DNA of 64,000 nt from Eriocheir sinensis. Its lineage: Eukaryota > Arthropoda > Malacostraca > Decapoda > Varunidae. The notes beneath the pieces are model-generated. The model was not told the origin of the DNA. It ran no database searches and was given only the letters and a program-made list of their open reading frames with translations. Location: contig NC_066544.1 in NCBI RefSeq assembly GCF_024679095.1, forward strand, positions 5,110,024 through 5,174,023. The letters run 5' to 3'. Of this stretch, positions 34,131 to 48,480 are shown piece after piece. How positions within the stretch are numbered: the stretch's first letter is position 1; the number at the start of each line of letters is the position of its first letter. Position numbers and translations under genes: made by a program.

Positions 34131-34860
34131 CACGTCACCTTTAATAATAAACATTTTCACTTGGCGTTTATTTGTTCCAGGTGAGTCTTTCCACTTCATT
34201 TTATTTACGCATTTTTATTTTATTTTCATCCACCTTTTCCCCCTCTTCCTCCATGCCTACTGCCCCCTCCCTCCTCTCCTTCGTCTCTCTCTTTTTCTCT
34301 CTTTCCTTCTGTCTCCCATTTTATTGCATTATTTACACATTTTATTTTATTCGATTTTCCTCATCCTTTTCTCCCTTCTGTCTCTTCCTCTCTCCCTGCC
34401 TTTCCCTCCACTCCCTCTCCCTCTCCCTCTCCATTTTCCTACTCTCCCTCTCTCCCTTCCTTTCCCCTTTTATTTACAGATTTTATTCGATTTTCCTTTA
34501 TCCTTCCCTCCTCCTGCCTCTTCTTCCATCCCTCCTCTCCCTCTCTTCTCTGTTCCTTCTCTCTCTCCCTCCATCCATCCTCTCTCCTCTCCCTCTATTC
34601 CTCTTACACTATCCTTTCCCCCTTCTGCCTCTTTATGCCAACCGACCCCCTTCCCTCCCTCTCCTCTACCTCTCTCCCTCTCCCTTCTCTTCCCTCCTTC
34701 CCTCCCCCCTCTCCCTTCTCTCCCTCAATTCTATTTATACATTTTATTCGATCCTCCTCTATCCTTTCCCCCTTCTGCCTCTCCCTCCCTTCCTTCCTCC
34801 CTGCGTTACCCCTCTTCCTCTCCCTCCCTTCCTTCTCTTCCCTCCCTCCCTCCCTCCCTG
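34131..34860. repeat. Pyrimidine minisatellite with TTTTATTCGATTTTCC words
   Basis: ACATTTTATTTTATTCGAT near 34336, CAGATTTTATTCGATTTTCC near 34477 and ATACATTTTATTCGATCC near 34738 mark a degenerate unit. The rest is CTCCCTCC-rich. Confidence 0.8.
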
Positions 34861-34958
34861 CCGTGCGAACGCAAAGTGGTCGGTGGTTGTGATTGGCATT
34901 TCATTATTAAATCTGTTTTCGCCTGATAACAAAGTGTCGCTCTTCGCCGTGCAGGGAG
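34861..34958. promoter_or_regulatory. Unique island, possible conserved noncoding element
   Basis: Sharp change from C/T repeats to balanced sequence with GTGATTGGCATTTCATTATT (PBX/CCAAT-like and POU/homeodomain-like) and CCTGATAACAAAG (Sox/TCF-like). No coding frame crosses it cleanly. Regulatory role is inference. Confidence 0.4.
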
Positions 34959-35280
34959 GGAGGGAGAGAGGGAGTGAAGGAGGGAGGAAGGGAGAGAAGA
35001 CAAGGCAAAGAATATCCACTCATAGGCCTCTTATTATTATTACTTTTTCTTTCTTTTTTCTTTTTATACGTGTTTTATAATGAGTTTTGTTTTGGTGATG
35101 AGAGTTTTGTGTCATCATTTTTCTTTTTAGCTTTTATTATATGTTTTCTGTCTGTTCTGTAGTCATTGTTTCTTATTTTTATACGTGTTTTTTTTATAAT
35201 GAGTTTTGTTTTAGACATGGTGGCTTTCTGTCATGTTCTTTTTTTATTCTTTATAGCTATATTTTCTGTCTGTTCCTACT
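34959..35280. repeat. GGGA patch, then 115-bp tandem duplication
   Basis: GGGAGGGAGAGAG sequence at 34955-35000. Two copies of a T-rich unit follow, marked by TATAATGAGTTTTGTTTT at about 35076 and 35194, both ending in ATTTTCTGTCTGTTC-type or similar sequence. Confidence 0.85.
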
Positions 35281-35775
35281 CTTCTCTCTCTCTCTCTCTA
35301 AACCTTCCTTACCCTTCTCTCCTTCTCTGCCTCTTCTTCTTTTCTTCTATGCCTCAGAGCTCCTTCCTCCCTCTCCTCGTCTCTACCTCTTCTTCCCTCC
35401 CATTCCTCCGAGCTCCCTTTTCCTCCCTCTCCCGTCTCTTCCTCTTCTCCCTGCCATCCGTCCAAGCTCCTTCTTCCTCCTCCCCTTCTTTACCTCATCT
35501 CCCTTGCATCCCCCCAAGCTTCTTCTTTCTCCCTCTTCGCTCCTTCTCTTCCATCCTTATGATTTCACACCCATCCATCTCCAACCCTCCCTCCCTCCCT
35601 TCCTACCTACCCTCCTCCCTGACTGTCCTTCCTCCCTCCTTTACCCTCCTACCCTCCCTCGCACCCTCTCTCACTCTCCCTCCCCTCACTCTCTCCCTCT
35701 CTCCCTCCTACCCTCCCTCTCTTCCTCTTTCACCCTCCCTCCTCCTCCTCCTTCCCTCCATCCCTCCCTCCCTCG
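35281..35775. repeat. Pyrimidine-rich block
   Basis: AGCTCC(T/C)TTCCTCCCTC words recur at about 35358, 35410 and 35465, giving a roughly 50-bp degenerate unit. CCTCCCTCC follows to the end. Confidence 0.8.
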
Positions 35776-35904
35776 TCCCGTCACATATTAATGCAATTTT
35801 TCACTTTTTCCATCAATCTTGACTCAACATACAAATCATTAATTTTGTTTTTCATTGAAGTCACAACAAACGTAAGTGAATAGCGGAATCGACTGACGTA
35901 TATG
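35776..35904. other. AT-rich unique segment
   Basis: Contains CACATATTAATGCAATTTTTC. No gene. Confidence 0.5.
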
Positions 35905-36220
<316 letters not shown>

Positions 36221-36223
<3 letters not shown>

Positions 36224-36370
36224 TCGTATATATCTTTTCCTGGTTCGTCTTGCTCTCTGTCGTTATCTCAAGATGGATACGTTTTCCTTATGGCCCAATA
36301 ATGTTTCTTTTCTGCGCCTCCTCCATGTTTGGCCTGACAAAGAAAAATAATAACCATGAGAGTGAAAATA
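36221..36370. other. Unique island
   Basis: Balanced sequence with CCCAATAATG and GCCTGACAAAGAAAAATAAT words. No reading frame of note. Confidence 0.4.
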
Positions 36371-37200
36371 GATGAAACAATAAAAGCAATAATGGGCGCG
36401 TGGAAAACAAGATGGATAGACAAAGGAACATTAGTGGAAGAGAGAAACAAAAGATGATTAAGTGAATGGAAAAAATAAATGGATAGGAGAAAATTACAGG
36501 AAAAATAATAAGAGGAAGAAAAAATGAAAAGGAAAGGAGGAAGTGGAGGGGAAGAATGATTGATGCGGTAATAAGAATGAAAGATAATAAAGTTGTGAAA
36601 GAGAAGGAATAGGAGAATGAAGGTGTATAAATGAACATGATACCGATAGGGGAAGAGAAGGAAGAGGAAAAAGAAGGTATAGAGATTAAGGAGGAACTGG
36701 AAAAGGACTAGGGGGGGAAAGATGTTCAAGTGGAATAGGAAGTTAAAGACAATAAAAAAGTAACAGTGGAGGAGGAGGAGGAGGAAAAGGTATACAGGTG
36801 GAGAAGAAAGTGGAAGATAACGTTGAAAGAGTGGAGGAGTAAGAGGAGGAAATATTTATAGAATTAGAAGAGAAAGTGAAATGCAACAAAATAAAGGTAG
36901 AGGATGAAGAAGAGAAAGACATAGAAGTGAGACAGGAGGTGGAGGGAAACATAGAAGTGATAGAAGAGAAAAAAAAGAGGTGGAGGAAAGAAGAGAAAGA
37001 CACAGAGGTGGAAGAGGAAAGGGAATGCAATACTGAAAGAATACCAAAGAAGGAAGAGGAAGAAGAAGAGGAAGGGAAAATAGAAGCGGTAAAGAAGGAA
37101 GAGGAAAAGGAGAAGGAAGGTGAAGATGGAACACGGGAGGAGGGTGAGGGAGGAAGATGAGGAGGAGGCTGCACGTGGAGGAGGAAAAGGAGGAGGTGGA
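36371..37200. repeat. Purine-rich block
   Basis: A/G-rich with GGTGGAGGAAAGAAG words. Units of about 60 bp around GAGAAAGACATAGAAGTG recur near 36910 and 36985. The Lys/Glu-rich frames are compositional. Confidence 0.75.
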
Positions 37201-37269
37201 GGAGTTGTCAGCCATCATCCACATACCCACATCCATCAGACGGATGACATGAGTGGGATGAGTGCATGG

Positions 37270-37990
37270 GTGACCTTAAGAAGTGAGAGGGTAATTACTT
37301 TCTCTCTCTCAATCAAAATCGCGTCAAACCTCAAATTCCCACAGCAATGTATCGATGCAGCAAATAAAGCGAACAGAATGTTGGGCTTCATTAAAAGAAA
37401 CTTTTTATTCAAGAATAAAGATGTAATACTCCCGCTCTACAATAGTTTAGTCAGACCCCACTTGGAATATGCGGTACAGTTTTGGTCTCCCACCATGCAA
37501 AGGACATTGCTAAATTAGAAGGTGTTCAGCGTCGAGCAACAAAATGATCCCTTCCTTGCGCAACAAATCCTACGAAGAAACGCTTTCCACCCTTAACATG
37601 TTCTCTTGAGAAACGTCGCCTCCGAGGAAAACTGATCGAATGTTTTAAAATACTTAATGGTTTCACGAATGTAGACAGATCAACATTGTTTATGATCGAT
37701 GACACTTTGCGCACGAGGAACAATGGCGTAAAACTCAAATGTAGACAAGTAAATTCAGACTGCACCAAATTTTTCTTCACCAACGTTGTAGAAAAGGAGA
37801 ATGGAATAAGCTTCCACCATCAGTGGTCCAGTGTAACACGATTGACTCTTCAAAAATAAGCTCGACCGTCACTTCCTTCAACTTAATATCAACTAGAGTA
37901 AAATGCAACGTTTAGGAGCCTTCTGATTAATGTAAAATCACTTAGTTTAAGGACAGACCACCTAGTCTGGACCATGGGGTCTGTGTGGTC
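37270..37990 (+). pseudogene. LINE 3' fragment (Jockey/CR1-type ORF2 C-terminus and 3' UTR)
   Basis: The plus strand encodes AANKANRMLGFIKRNFLFK and NSLVRPHLEYAVQFWSP, a stop near 37516, then after frame changes LEGVQRRATKM, SYEETLSTLNM, EKRRLRGKLIECFKILNGF and CTKFFFTNV. This is the conserved C-terminal region downstream of reverse transcriptase in Jockey/CR1-type elements. The 6346-9445 LINE has the same landmarks but differs throughout, so this is a second family. Non-coding 3' sequence follows to about 37990 (TCTGATTTTCTATGTAACC). It is 5'-truncated, as is usual for LINE insertions. Confidence 0.85.
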
Positions 37991-38036
37991 TGATTTTCTA
38001 TGTAACCATCTCTCTCTCTCTCGATAAGGATAAGTG

Positions 38037-38037
<1 letters not shown>

Positions 38038-38073
<36 letters not shown>
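38038..38073. repeat. (AG)n microsatellite
   Basis: About 17 units shortly after the LINE 3' end. A short CT run at 38010-38022 is its complement. Confidence 0.95.
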
Positions 38074-38730
<657 letters not shown>

Positions 38731-39210
38731 TTCCTCCGTCCTTTCTAATAAATTCACCAACCCCACACATCTTCCTCCTGCAACCTCCCCCCCTCTTCTA
38801 TCTCCTCTTCCCCTTCTACTCCTGTCTCCCTTTCTTCGCCACTCCTCCCCTCTATTCTTATACCCTCATTTTCCATTTCTTTCTATCCAAGCCTCTCCTC
38901 TCCTCCTCTGTTCTCTTCTTCCCTTTCTTACTCTTTCTACCTTCTCTTCCCACTACAAATCTCCTTAACCCTCTTCTTGTTTTCTTCTCTCTTTCCTTCT
39001 TCCCTACACTTCATCCCTTTTCTCCCATCCACGCCTCCCCTCCTCTCTCTTTTCCCTCCCCCTCCCCTTCTACTTCCACATCCTTCTTCTCTCCACTGCA
39101 CTCTTCCCCTCCTCTTAACCCCCTCTCTCTCTCTTTTCTCTACCACCACAAGCCTCCCCTCCACCCCCAATCTCAACAACACCACCACCTTCCCGCCCCC
39201 CTTCATTGTC
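38731..39210. repeat. Pyrimidine-rich block
   Basis: C/T-rich, with frames that are Phe/Pro/Ser/Leu-rich artefacts. Confidence 0.75.
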
Positions 39211-39362
39211 ATGCCAACTACCTCCCCTCTGTCAGCCTCCGTCAGCAGAGCGCCTCGGTAGTCTCGGCCTGAATACAAAAGCTGACAATAACAGAGCGGC
39301 CACTTGCATCACCATTATAGACGTTCCCTTGACTAACGGCGTCACGACAGGAGCTCGCCGAA
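39211..39362. promoter_or_regulatory. Unique island, possible conserved noncoding element
   Basis: Abrupt balanced segment between a pyrimidine and a purine block. It contains GCTGACAATAACAG (Sox-like ACAATAA), CACTTGCATCACC (POU-like TTGCAT) and ACGGCGTCACGAC. No reading frame spans it. Candidate enhancer by inference. Confidence 0.4.
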
Positions 39363-40000
39363 GGGGGTGAAGCAGGGAGGAGGGGTGAAGGACGGGGTAA
39401 ACGGGGAGGAAGGGGCGAAAGGAGGTGGAAGGGGGTAAAGGAAAGAGTGGAAGGGGGTAAAGGAAGAGGGGTGGGAGGGGTGAGGGGAAGAGGATGGACG
39501 GGGGTTAAGGATGGGGAAGAGGGAAAGAATGTATAAGAGGTAAGGAGAAAACGAGGGGAGAAATGGAAAGCGGGGATGTATAGAAGTAAGGAAGGGGAGG
39601 GAGTGAGGGAGGTTTTTGGTCAAGGGAGGAATGGAGGGAGGTGAGAGATGGTAGGGCAGGAGAATATATAGTCGAAAAGAAGGGAGAGAGGAAGAGGAGG
39701 GAAGTTTTGGGTCAAGCAACGGAAGGTATTCTTTTTTTCCGATTTCCTTTTTCCGACTTTAATTTGTCCGAATGTGAAACGCCAGCTTGAAAGGAATAAG
39801 GAAGAATGGAAGGAGATAGGAAGAGAATGGGTATAGGCAGATAAAGGAAAAACAGTAAACACAAAGAACGAAGAAAGGAAATAAAGAAAGAAAGGGGATG
39901 GGTATAGTTAGAAGAGGGTAAAAGAGGAAGAAAAGGAAGGACGTGGAGTAGGATGAAGGTAGGACGAAAAAAAAAAAACAATAGACAACACTATATTTAC
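39363..40000. repeat. Purine-rich block
   Basis: GGGGGTGAAGG-type units of about 25-30 bp at 39363-39480, then more diverged. GGGATGGGTATAG occurs near 39827 (variant) and 39895. Confidence 0.8.
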
Positions 40001-40059
40001 TGCATTTCTATATCTTATTCTTAAAAACTCTCCTTTTACATACGGTTTTTTTTTCGCAT

Positions 40060-40233
40060 GCTCAGACGCTTTCGGCTTTCACAACAAACATTTCCAAAGG
40101 CCACGAGGGAGATAAGTTCGATTCTCATTCGTATTCTTCACAGTCATGATGCAGAAGCCTTGTCAAACTATCTCTAGTCATATAAAACTACCCGTAGAGA
40201 TACCAACAACAACCTATACGAAAGCATTATTGA

Positions 40234-40271
<38 letters not shown>

Positions 40272-40316
40272 GCCCCAAAATGTGTGAGAATATGGGCCTT
40301 TCTTTCGGATGTTATG
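40060..40316 (+). mobile_element. MITE-X copy D with internal (TG)n
   Basis: Left end GCTCAGACGCTTTCGGC, then ACAACAAACATTTCCAAAGG, CATGATGCAGAAGCCTTGTC and CTATACGAAAGC. The TGTGTG site present in other copies has expanded to about 21 TG units (40226-40269). The copy resumes with AAGCCCCAAAATGTGTGAG and ends AGAATATGGG near 40307. Confidence 0.8.
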
Positions 40317-40575
40317 AGAGCGAAGGTTTTATATCAATGCAATGCAGTCACGTGCGTCTCATACCACACTCCTATTCCTTTGTTATTATTAGCGCGATCC
40401 ATTACGCCTGCTATCGTGCCCGCGCCCCGCATTAATCCCTCATTATTTCCTCTTTGCTGCGCGGACTGTCACGCCCGATCCATCTCCACGCACGATAGTT
40501 TTGTGTGATGTACGATGCGCGCCCCCTGACCCCCGCTGGCCGCCGAGAGTAATAACGACACAGCGGGCAGGACAG
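40317..40575. promoter_or_regulatory. Unique CpG-rich island
   Basis: Contains GCGCGATCCATTACGCC, GCATTAATCCCTCATTATTT (Otx/bicoid-like TAATCC and POU-like words) and many CpGs near 40500-40555. No coding frame is convincing. Candidate conserved element. Confidence 0.4.
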
Positions 40576-41745
<1,170 letters not shown>

Positions 41746-41805
41746 GCCGATCACCTCATAAATCCATGGTCAAGTTGGTCGTGAGGGTTTTTATTGCATC
41801 TCTAA

Positions 41806-41811
<6 letters not shown>

Positions 41812-41875
<64 letters not shown>

Positions 41876-41880
41876 GTGCG
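41812..41880. repeat. (TG)n microsatellite
   Basis: About 32 TG units, ending with a CGTGTGCG variant. Confidence 0.97.
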
Positions 41881-41977
41881 TTCTCTGACTCAGGAGTTCT
41901 CATTTACCATTAACTATTTAAAAGATAAAAGAAAACATTAATAGAGAGAAAAAAAGAGAGAAAGAAAAAAATAAAAA

Positions 41978-42339
<362 letters not shown>

Positions 42340-42340
<1 letters not shown>

Positions 42341-42450
42341 GTCCCTCGCATGATACTGTTGATCGCACCAAGATTTATTAAGGGACCCGAACTTAATGGA
42401 AGTGCCAATCTCGCCCCGCGTTCGTCAGGTCACCAGTAGCGGGGGGGACA
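42340..42450. other. Unique island
   Basis: Balanced sequence with CAAGATTTATTAAGGG and several CpGs. No gene. Confidence 0.4.
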
Positions 42451-43150
42451 GGTGAGCGGCGGGGGGGCGGGGCGGGGGTGAGGAGGGCCAGGTAGCGCGG
42501 CGGGGGGCGGAGGAGGAGGAGGAAGAGGAGGAGAGGGGGGGATGAGGACGAAGGAGATGACTGAGATGAGTGGAAGGGAGGAATGGCAAGGTTTGAGGAT
42601 GCGTGGGAGGAAGAGGAGAAGAAGGAGAGGAAGAAAAATGAGGAGGAGAAGGAGAAAACGGAGGAGACTGGGTTGAGTAGTAAAAGTAGAAGTGAGGATG
42701 CATGGAAGGAGAAAGATAAGGAAAAAGGGAAAGAAGAGGGAAATGAAGAGGAGGAAGGAAAGGGAGATGAGGAAAAAGAAGGAGATGAAGAAGAGGGAGA
42801 TGAGGACTAAGTAGATTATTAGTAGAATTGATGGAAAGGTTGAAATGCACAAAAGGAGGAGGAGGAGGAGGAGGAGGTGGAAAAGAAAGAAAAAAACAGA
42901 TGATAAAATATGATGCCTAAGTGAAACAGGTGAAGGGGAGGGGACGGGACAAATGTGAACAGGTAAGGGAAAGTAAGGGGAAGTGATAAGAGGCAGGTAG
43001 GTGTAGGTAAGTCGATGAGAGACACGGAGATATGGAGGAAAGGGCAGCAGATAGGAGATGGAAGGGTAACGTTGGGGAGGGAGGAGGAATGAGGAAGGAT
43101 GGATGTATGAGGTGATTGAAGGGATTAAGGATGAGACTAGAGGCAAAGGA
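42451..43150. repeat. Purine-rich block
   Basis: GGGGCGGGG start, GGA arrays at 42510-42530 and 42857-42880, then degenerate A/G sequence. Confidence 0.8.
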
Positions 43151-43858
<708 letters not shown>

Positions 43859-44430
43859 TCTTATTTCCCATTTCGTAGTTTTAATCAATTACCTTAAAAC
43901 ATCAAACACTTACCGTAATCATCAAACCAGATCAATTAAAGTATCAAACCCATTTTTTTTCTTCTTCCTTTCATTCGCTTTAAGAAAAAAAATATTGCCA
44001 AAAAAATATGAAAGCGTTTGAACAGGCAAGGGAATACAGCGGACAATTAAGATATAACTCACCCAGAGAGAGAAAAAAATAAGCGAATAAATGAATGGAA
44101 ACAAATCATCCAGCAGCAGAAAAAAAAAATGCGAGAAATATACACAAAGCGAGGGAATACATTTTTACATTCGGAAATTAAGTTGTAAATTAAATAGAGA
44201 AAAAAAAGCCAGAATTGCACACTCTGAAAATCATTTGTGTTGAAACGAAACGAGAAAATAAATCCCTCGCCCCTAAATAACAAAAAATGAAGTACGTTAA
44301 AATGATAATATAAAAAAAACAACGCGAAATGGAACGATGAAAAAACACACGTTACAGACAAACTCAAACAAAGACAAACAAACAAACAAGATGGAAACAA
44401 AATAACTGGATACAAACACAGAAACAGAGA
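43859..44430. other. A-rich unique sequence
   Basis: AT-rich with A runs. No gene recognised on either strand. Confidence 0.5.
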
Positions 44431-44725
44431 AAATTAAGCAAAACAAATACAAAAACAAACAAAATTAAGCAAAACAAACACTAAAACAAACAAAATTAAG
44501 TAAATCAAACACAAAACAAACAAAATTAAGCAAAACAAACACAAAAACAAACAAAATTAAGCAAAACAAACACAAAAACAAACAAAATTAAGCAAAACAA
44601 TCACAAAAACAAACAAAATTAAGCAAAACAAACACTAAAACAAACAAAATTAAGTAAATCAAACACAAAAACAAACAGAATTAAGCAAAACAAACACAAA
44701 AACAAACAAAATTAAACAAAAACAA
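44431..44725. repeat. 31-bp A/C minisatellite, about 9 copies
   Basis: AACAAAATTAAGCAAAACAA recurs about every 31 bp from 44457 to 44715. Variants read AAGTAAATCAAACAC. A two-variant block seems duplicated (44490-44520 resembles 44640-44670). Confidence 0.93.
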
Positions 44726-45220
44726 ACAAACAAACAAACAAACAATACAAACACTCAAACACCTACAAACAAACAACAAACAAAATTAAAGAAAAACAAA
44801 ACAGAACGATAAAAAAAACCTACAAATACAAACACACAAACAAACAAAGAAAATCAAACAGCATCAACAACAACAACAGAATAATGAAAAAAAACACGAA
44901 ACAAAACAACAAAATCAAATAGCAAAACAACAATAAAAAAACACCACCCACGCACAAACACACACACACGCAAACAGAAAACAAACAAAAATAAAAAAAA
45001 ATAAAAACAGAGCAAACAAAATATCAATACACTCAAACACACTCACAAACACACAAACAAACTAAAATTAAACAAAAACAAAAAAAAATGAATATTCACA
45101 GAACCACAAACACAGAACAAACAAAATCAAACAAACAAGTAAACAAGATTAGATAAAAAGAAAACGAAATAAAAAACAACACAAACTAATAACACAAACA
45201 TACACAACAGTAATACAAAA
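44726..45220. repeat. (CAAA)n-rich degenerate DNA
   Basis: AAACAAAC-type words throughout, T- and G-poor on the plus strand. Confidence 0.85.
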
Positions 45221-45221
45221 C

Positions 45222-45222
45222 A

Positions 45223-45265
<43 letters not shown>
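45222..45265. repeat. (CA)n microsatellite
   Basis: About 21 CA units. Confidence 0.97.
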
Positions 45266-45269
<4 letters not shown>

Positions 45270-45289
45270 AAAAAACACCATTACATTCT

Positions 45290-45445
45290 AAACACAATTC
45301 TTAACGACGGAATAAATTGAAAGACAAATAAGCGTCGGGCGGAGAACAATAATAATGAACTGGCTGTCGGGGCGCGAGATAAAAGCTATTGATCGATGGC
45401 CGACGATGCGTTACTCTGTCGGTCCTGCGAGTCCCTGCTGCTGCG
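45290..45445. promoter_or_regulatory. Unique island, possible conserved noncoding element
   Basis: Balanced CpG-rich sequence at the edge between A/C-rich and G-rich blocks. It contains GAACAATAATAATGAAC (Sox-like), GAGATAAAAGC (GATA-like) and CTATTGATCGATGG (onecut-like). No coding frame is convincing. Inference only. Confidence 0.4.
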
Positions 45446-46060
45446 AGGTGGGGGCAGGGGGGGGATGAGGGGGCGGGGAGGGGGTAAGAGGGGTAAGGTG
45501 AAGGGGAGGGGTGGAGGAGAGTGGGGGTCATGGGTGATGGGTGGGGTGTGTGGTTTGGTAAAGGGGGATTCTGACGGGAGGTGAAAGGGTGAGGGGGGTA
45601 AGGAGGAGGGATAGTGGGGGGAGGTGAAGGGGTAAGGGTGAGGTGGGTGAAGGGGTGAGGGAGAGCGAGAGGTTGAAGGGTGATGAGCTGGTGGTGGTGT
45701 TTGGTGAGAGGGCTTTCGGGGTGAGGGAAAGGGTTAGAGGGGGGAGTTGAAGGAGTAAGGGGGATGAAGGGTGAGAAATAAAAGGGTGAGGGGTGAAGGG
45801 GAGGACGCGGGAGAAAGGGGGTGAGGGGGTGAAGGGTTACAGACGGGAAGTGTGATTTGATGAGAGGGGGTGCTGGTTTAAGGGGGGGGGGGGGAGAATA
45901 GACAGGTTGGTGAGGAGGTGGATGAGTGTGAGGTGTGGGAGGGTGAAGGAAGGGAGGTGGAAGAGTTTGGGAGACAAGTTAAGGGGGTGGGGAGTAAGGG
46001 AGGGTAAAGGGGAGGAAGGGACAGGTATGAGACGCAAGGGGAATGAGGCTTGAAGGGAGA
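45446..46060. repeat. G-rich minisatellite
   Basis: GGTGAAGGGGTGAGGG-type units on the plus strand. G runs (including about 12 G near 45882) could form quadruplex structures. Confidence 0.85.
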
Positions 46061-46678
46061 GGAGAGAACCGTGAAGGGGGAAGGGAAGGAAGGGAGAGAT
46101 GCATGATAATTGAAGTAGGTGGAGGTGTTTGAGTAGGAGGGAGAGGAGGAATAATTAAAGGTGAATAAAAAAGGAAAGTAGAGGAAGGAAAGCGTGAGAA
46201 GGAAAGAGTAAAAGTATGAGGAGAAAGGAGAGGAAAAGTAGCGTGAAAGGACATGGAAAACAGCGTGAGAGGAGAGAATGAAAAGTCTGAAGAGGAGGAA
46301 AGAAAAAAAAAGTCAAATGAAGGATGACAGGAAGAAAAGTGTAAACCTAAGTAACAGAAGGAATGAATGAAGGGAAAGAGAGGAGAGAAAGTGAAAGGGA
46401 GGAGAAAGGGGAAAATCTAAGAAAGAGAGTATAAAAAGAAGAGAAAGGAGAGAGAAGAAACGTAAGGCAGATGAGAAAGACGAAACTAGGAGGAACCAAA
46501 CGAAGAAGAGGAGGAGGACGAGAAGTGAGACATAGTGAAGTATTGCATAAGAGGGAGGAGGGAAAATAAGTTATGGTGGAAGAGGGAAGAGGAAGAGAGA
46601 TGAGAGAAATGGTGAGGGGAGCGAAGGGAGGATCCAGGAACTTAGAACACATAAACTGCTCATCGTGACTGGGAAACA

Positions 46679-46680
<2 letters not shown>
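46061..46680. repeat. Purine-rich block
   Basis: A/G-rich degenerate sequence. Minus frames are compositional. Confidence 0.75.

Positions 46681-46748
<68 letters not shown>
46681..46748. repeat. (GT)n microsatellite
   Basis: About 34 GT units. Confidence 0.97.
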
Positions 46749-46749
<1 letters not shown>

Positions 46750-46794
46750 CTTTGAGAAGACTAGAAGACAACACAAGACTGGAACTAACAGGCC

Positions 46795-46990
46795 CATCCA
46801 TATTTTCTCAACATTTCGGGGCTAACACACCCGCATTTGATAAGGCTTTCGTTGAGGTAGTTGTGGGTATTTCCTTGGGTAGTTTTATGAGCCTAGTGAT
46901 AGTTTGACAAGGCTTCTGCACCATGAACGTAAAAAAACACTCTTGAGAACCCGTCTAATCTCCTTTGCGGCCTTTGGATATGTTTGTTAT
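46795..46990 (-). mobile_element. MITE-X copy E
   Basis: Minus-oriented. It starts CCATATTTTCTCAACATTTC, continues TTTGATAAGGCTTTCG, GATAGTTTGACAAGGC and TTCTGCACCATGAACG, and reaches GCGGCCTTTGGATATG near 46970. The far end beyond GAAAGCACC is diverged. Confidence 0.82.
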
Positions 46991-47370
46991 AAGAGCTGAA
47001 AGCACCTGAAAAACTTGACTCACATTTGAACTTAGAATAAATAATTTACTCCCATGTGGATGCATTTAAAATGGGTGCAGTACTCTCGTGTGGATTTATT
47101 ACTTGAAACTGTTGTTGTGTACTGCAGCTTGAAGGTCCCAGAAAGTGTTGTAATTCTGGCGTGTCCATTGCAGGACCGGAACCCTTCTCAGTGTGAATAT
47201 CTGTGCATAAAATGAAACGTGCTTACAAACATCGCCACCTCCCCGGCTCCTGTGCTCGTAAACCTGCCTCTTAACTCTCGGCCTTGGCGTGGACACCGAC
47301 GAGAGAAGATTTCCTGGTCACAAAGTTAAGCCTTGATGGTGATGCTTTTCCTCGTCTGAACTACACAAGC
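46991..47370. other. Unique sequence
   Basis: Balanced sequence. A short ACTC(C/T)(C/T)(A/G)TGTGGAT echo occurs at about 47048 and 47083. No gene recognised. Confidence 0.5.
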
Positions 47371-47905
<535 letters not shown>

Positions 47906-48480
47906 TTCCTAGTTTTCATCTACCACGAAACCTAACAAGCCGAACCTAACCCAGCCGCGCGAGGATGTTAGCCCAGCGTTTGTACTTCCTCCGCCTGGTG
48001 ACCGTAGCGCTAATAAAGTCCTCAGCAGCCGTTACCGCGGACCCAAAGCTTCCTATTTTCAGCTCCCATTATGACAAAGGTGCAAAGCGGCTTATCCGAG
48101 GTGCCGCCGCCCACAACACGACACACGAGCGCCCAGACACGCCAGCCACTCGTCCGGCCCAGGGTGGAGGACACGTCTTAGAAGCTAATACCTGGACCTT
48201 CCCCGGGGCTTAGAGTGACAACGTGCGCCGCGCCTTCTTACTGGATGACGCTGCGAATGCTTCCCGATACTAATAGAAGAGACACGGACCGATGAATAGG
48301 AGATGCTTAGAATGGCGATGTGAGCCTCGCCCTTATACGAAACAACGAAACAAACACCCCTAGCAAAAAATAGTCTGTATAGCTTAAACTAATATAAAAG
48401 AGACAGTTGTTTGAACAGGAAAAGCTTAAAGTGATGGTACATACTAACCTATCTTTCTTAGTATATGGTGCTTATGGGGA
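47906..48480. other. Unique CpG-containing sequence with an 82-codon ORF
   Basis: Balanced sequence. An open frame at 47965-48213 (plus) begins MLAQRLYFLRLVTVALIKSS and is Arg/Ala-rich. Its hydrophobic start could act as a signal or mitochondrial targeting segment, but no family is recognised and it may be chance. Confidence 0.3.

Noticed and set aside
47935..47960. Arthropod telomere-like CCTAAC words
   Set aside because: Only a few scattered AACCTAAC words, with no tandem (TTAGG)n array.
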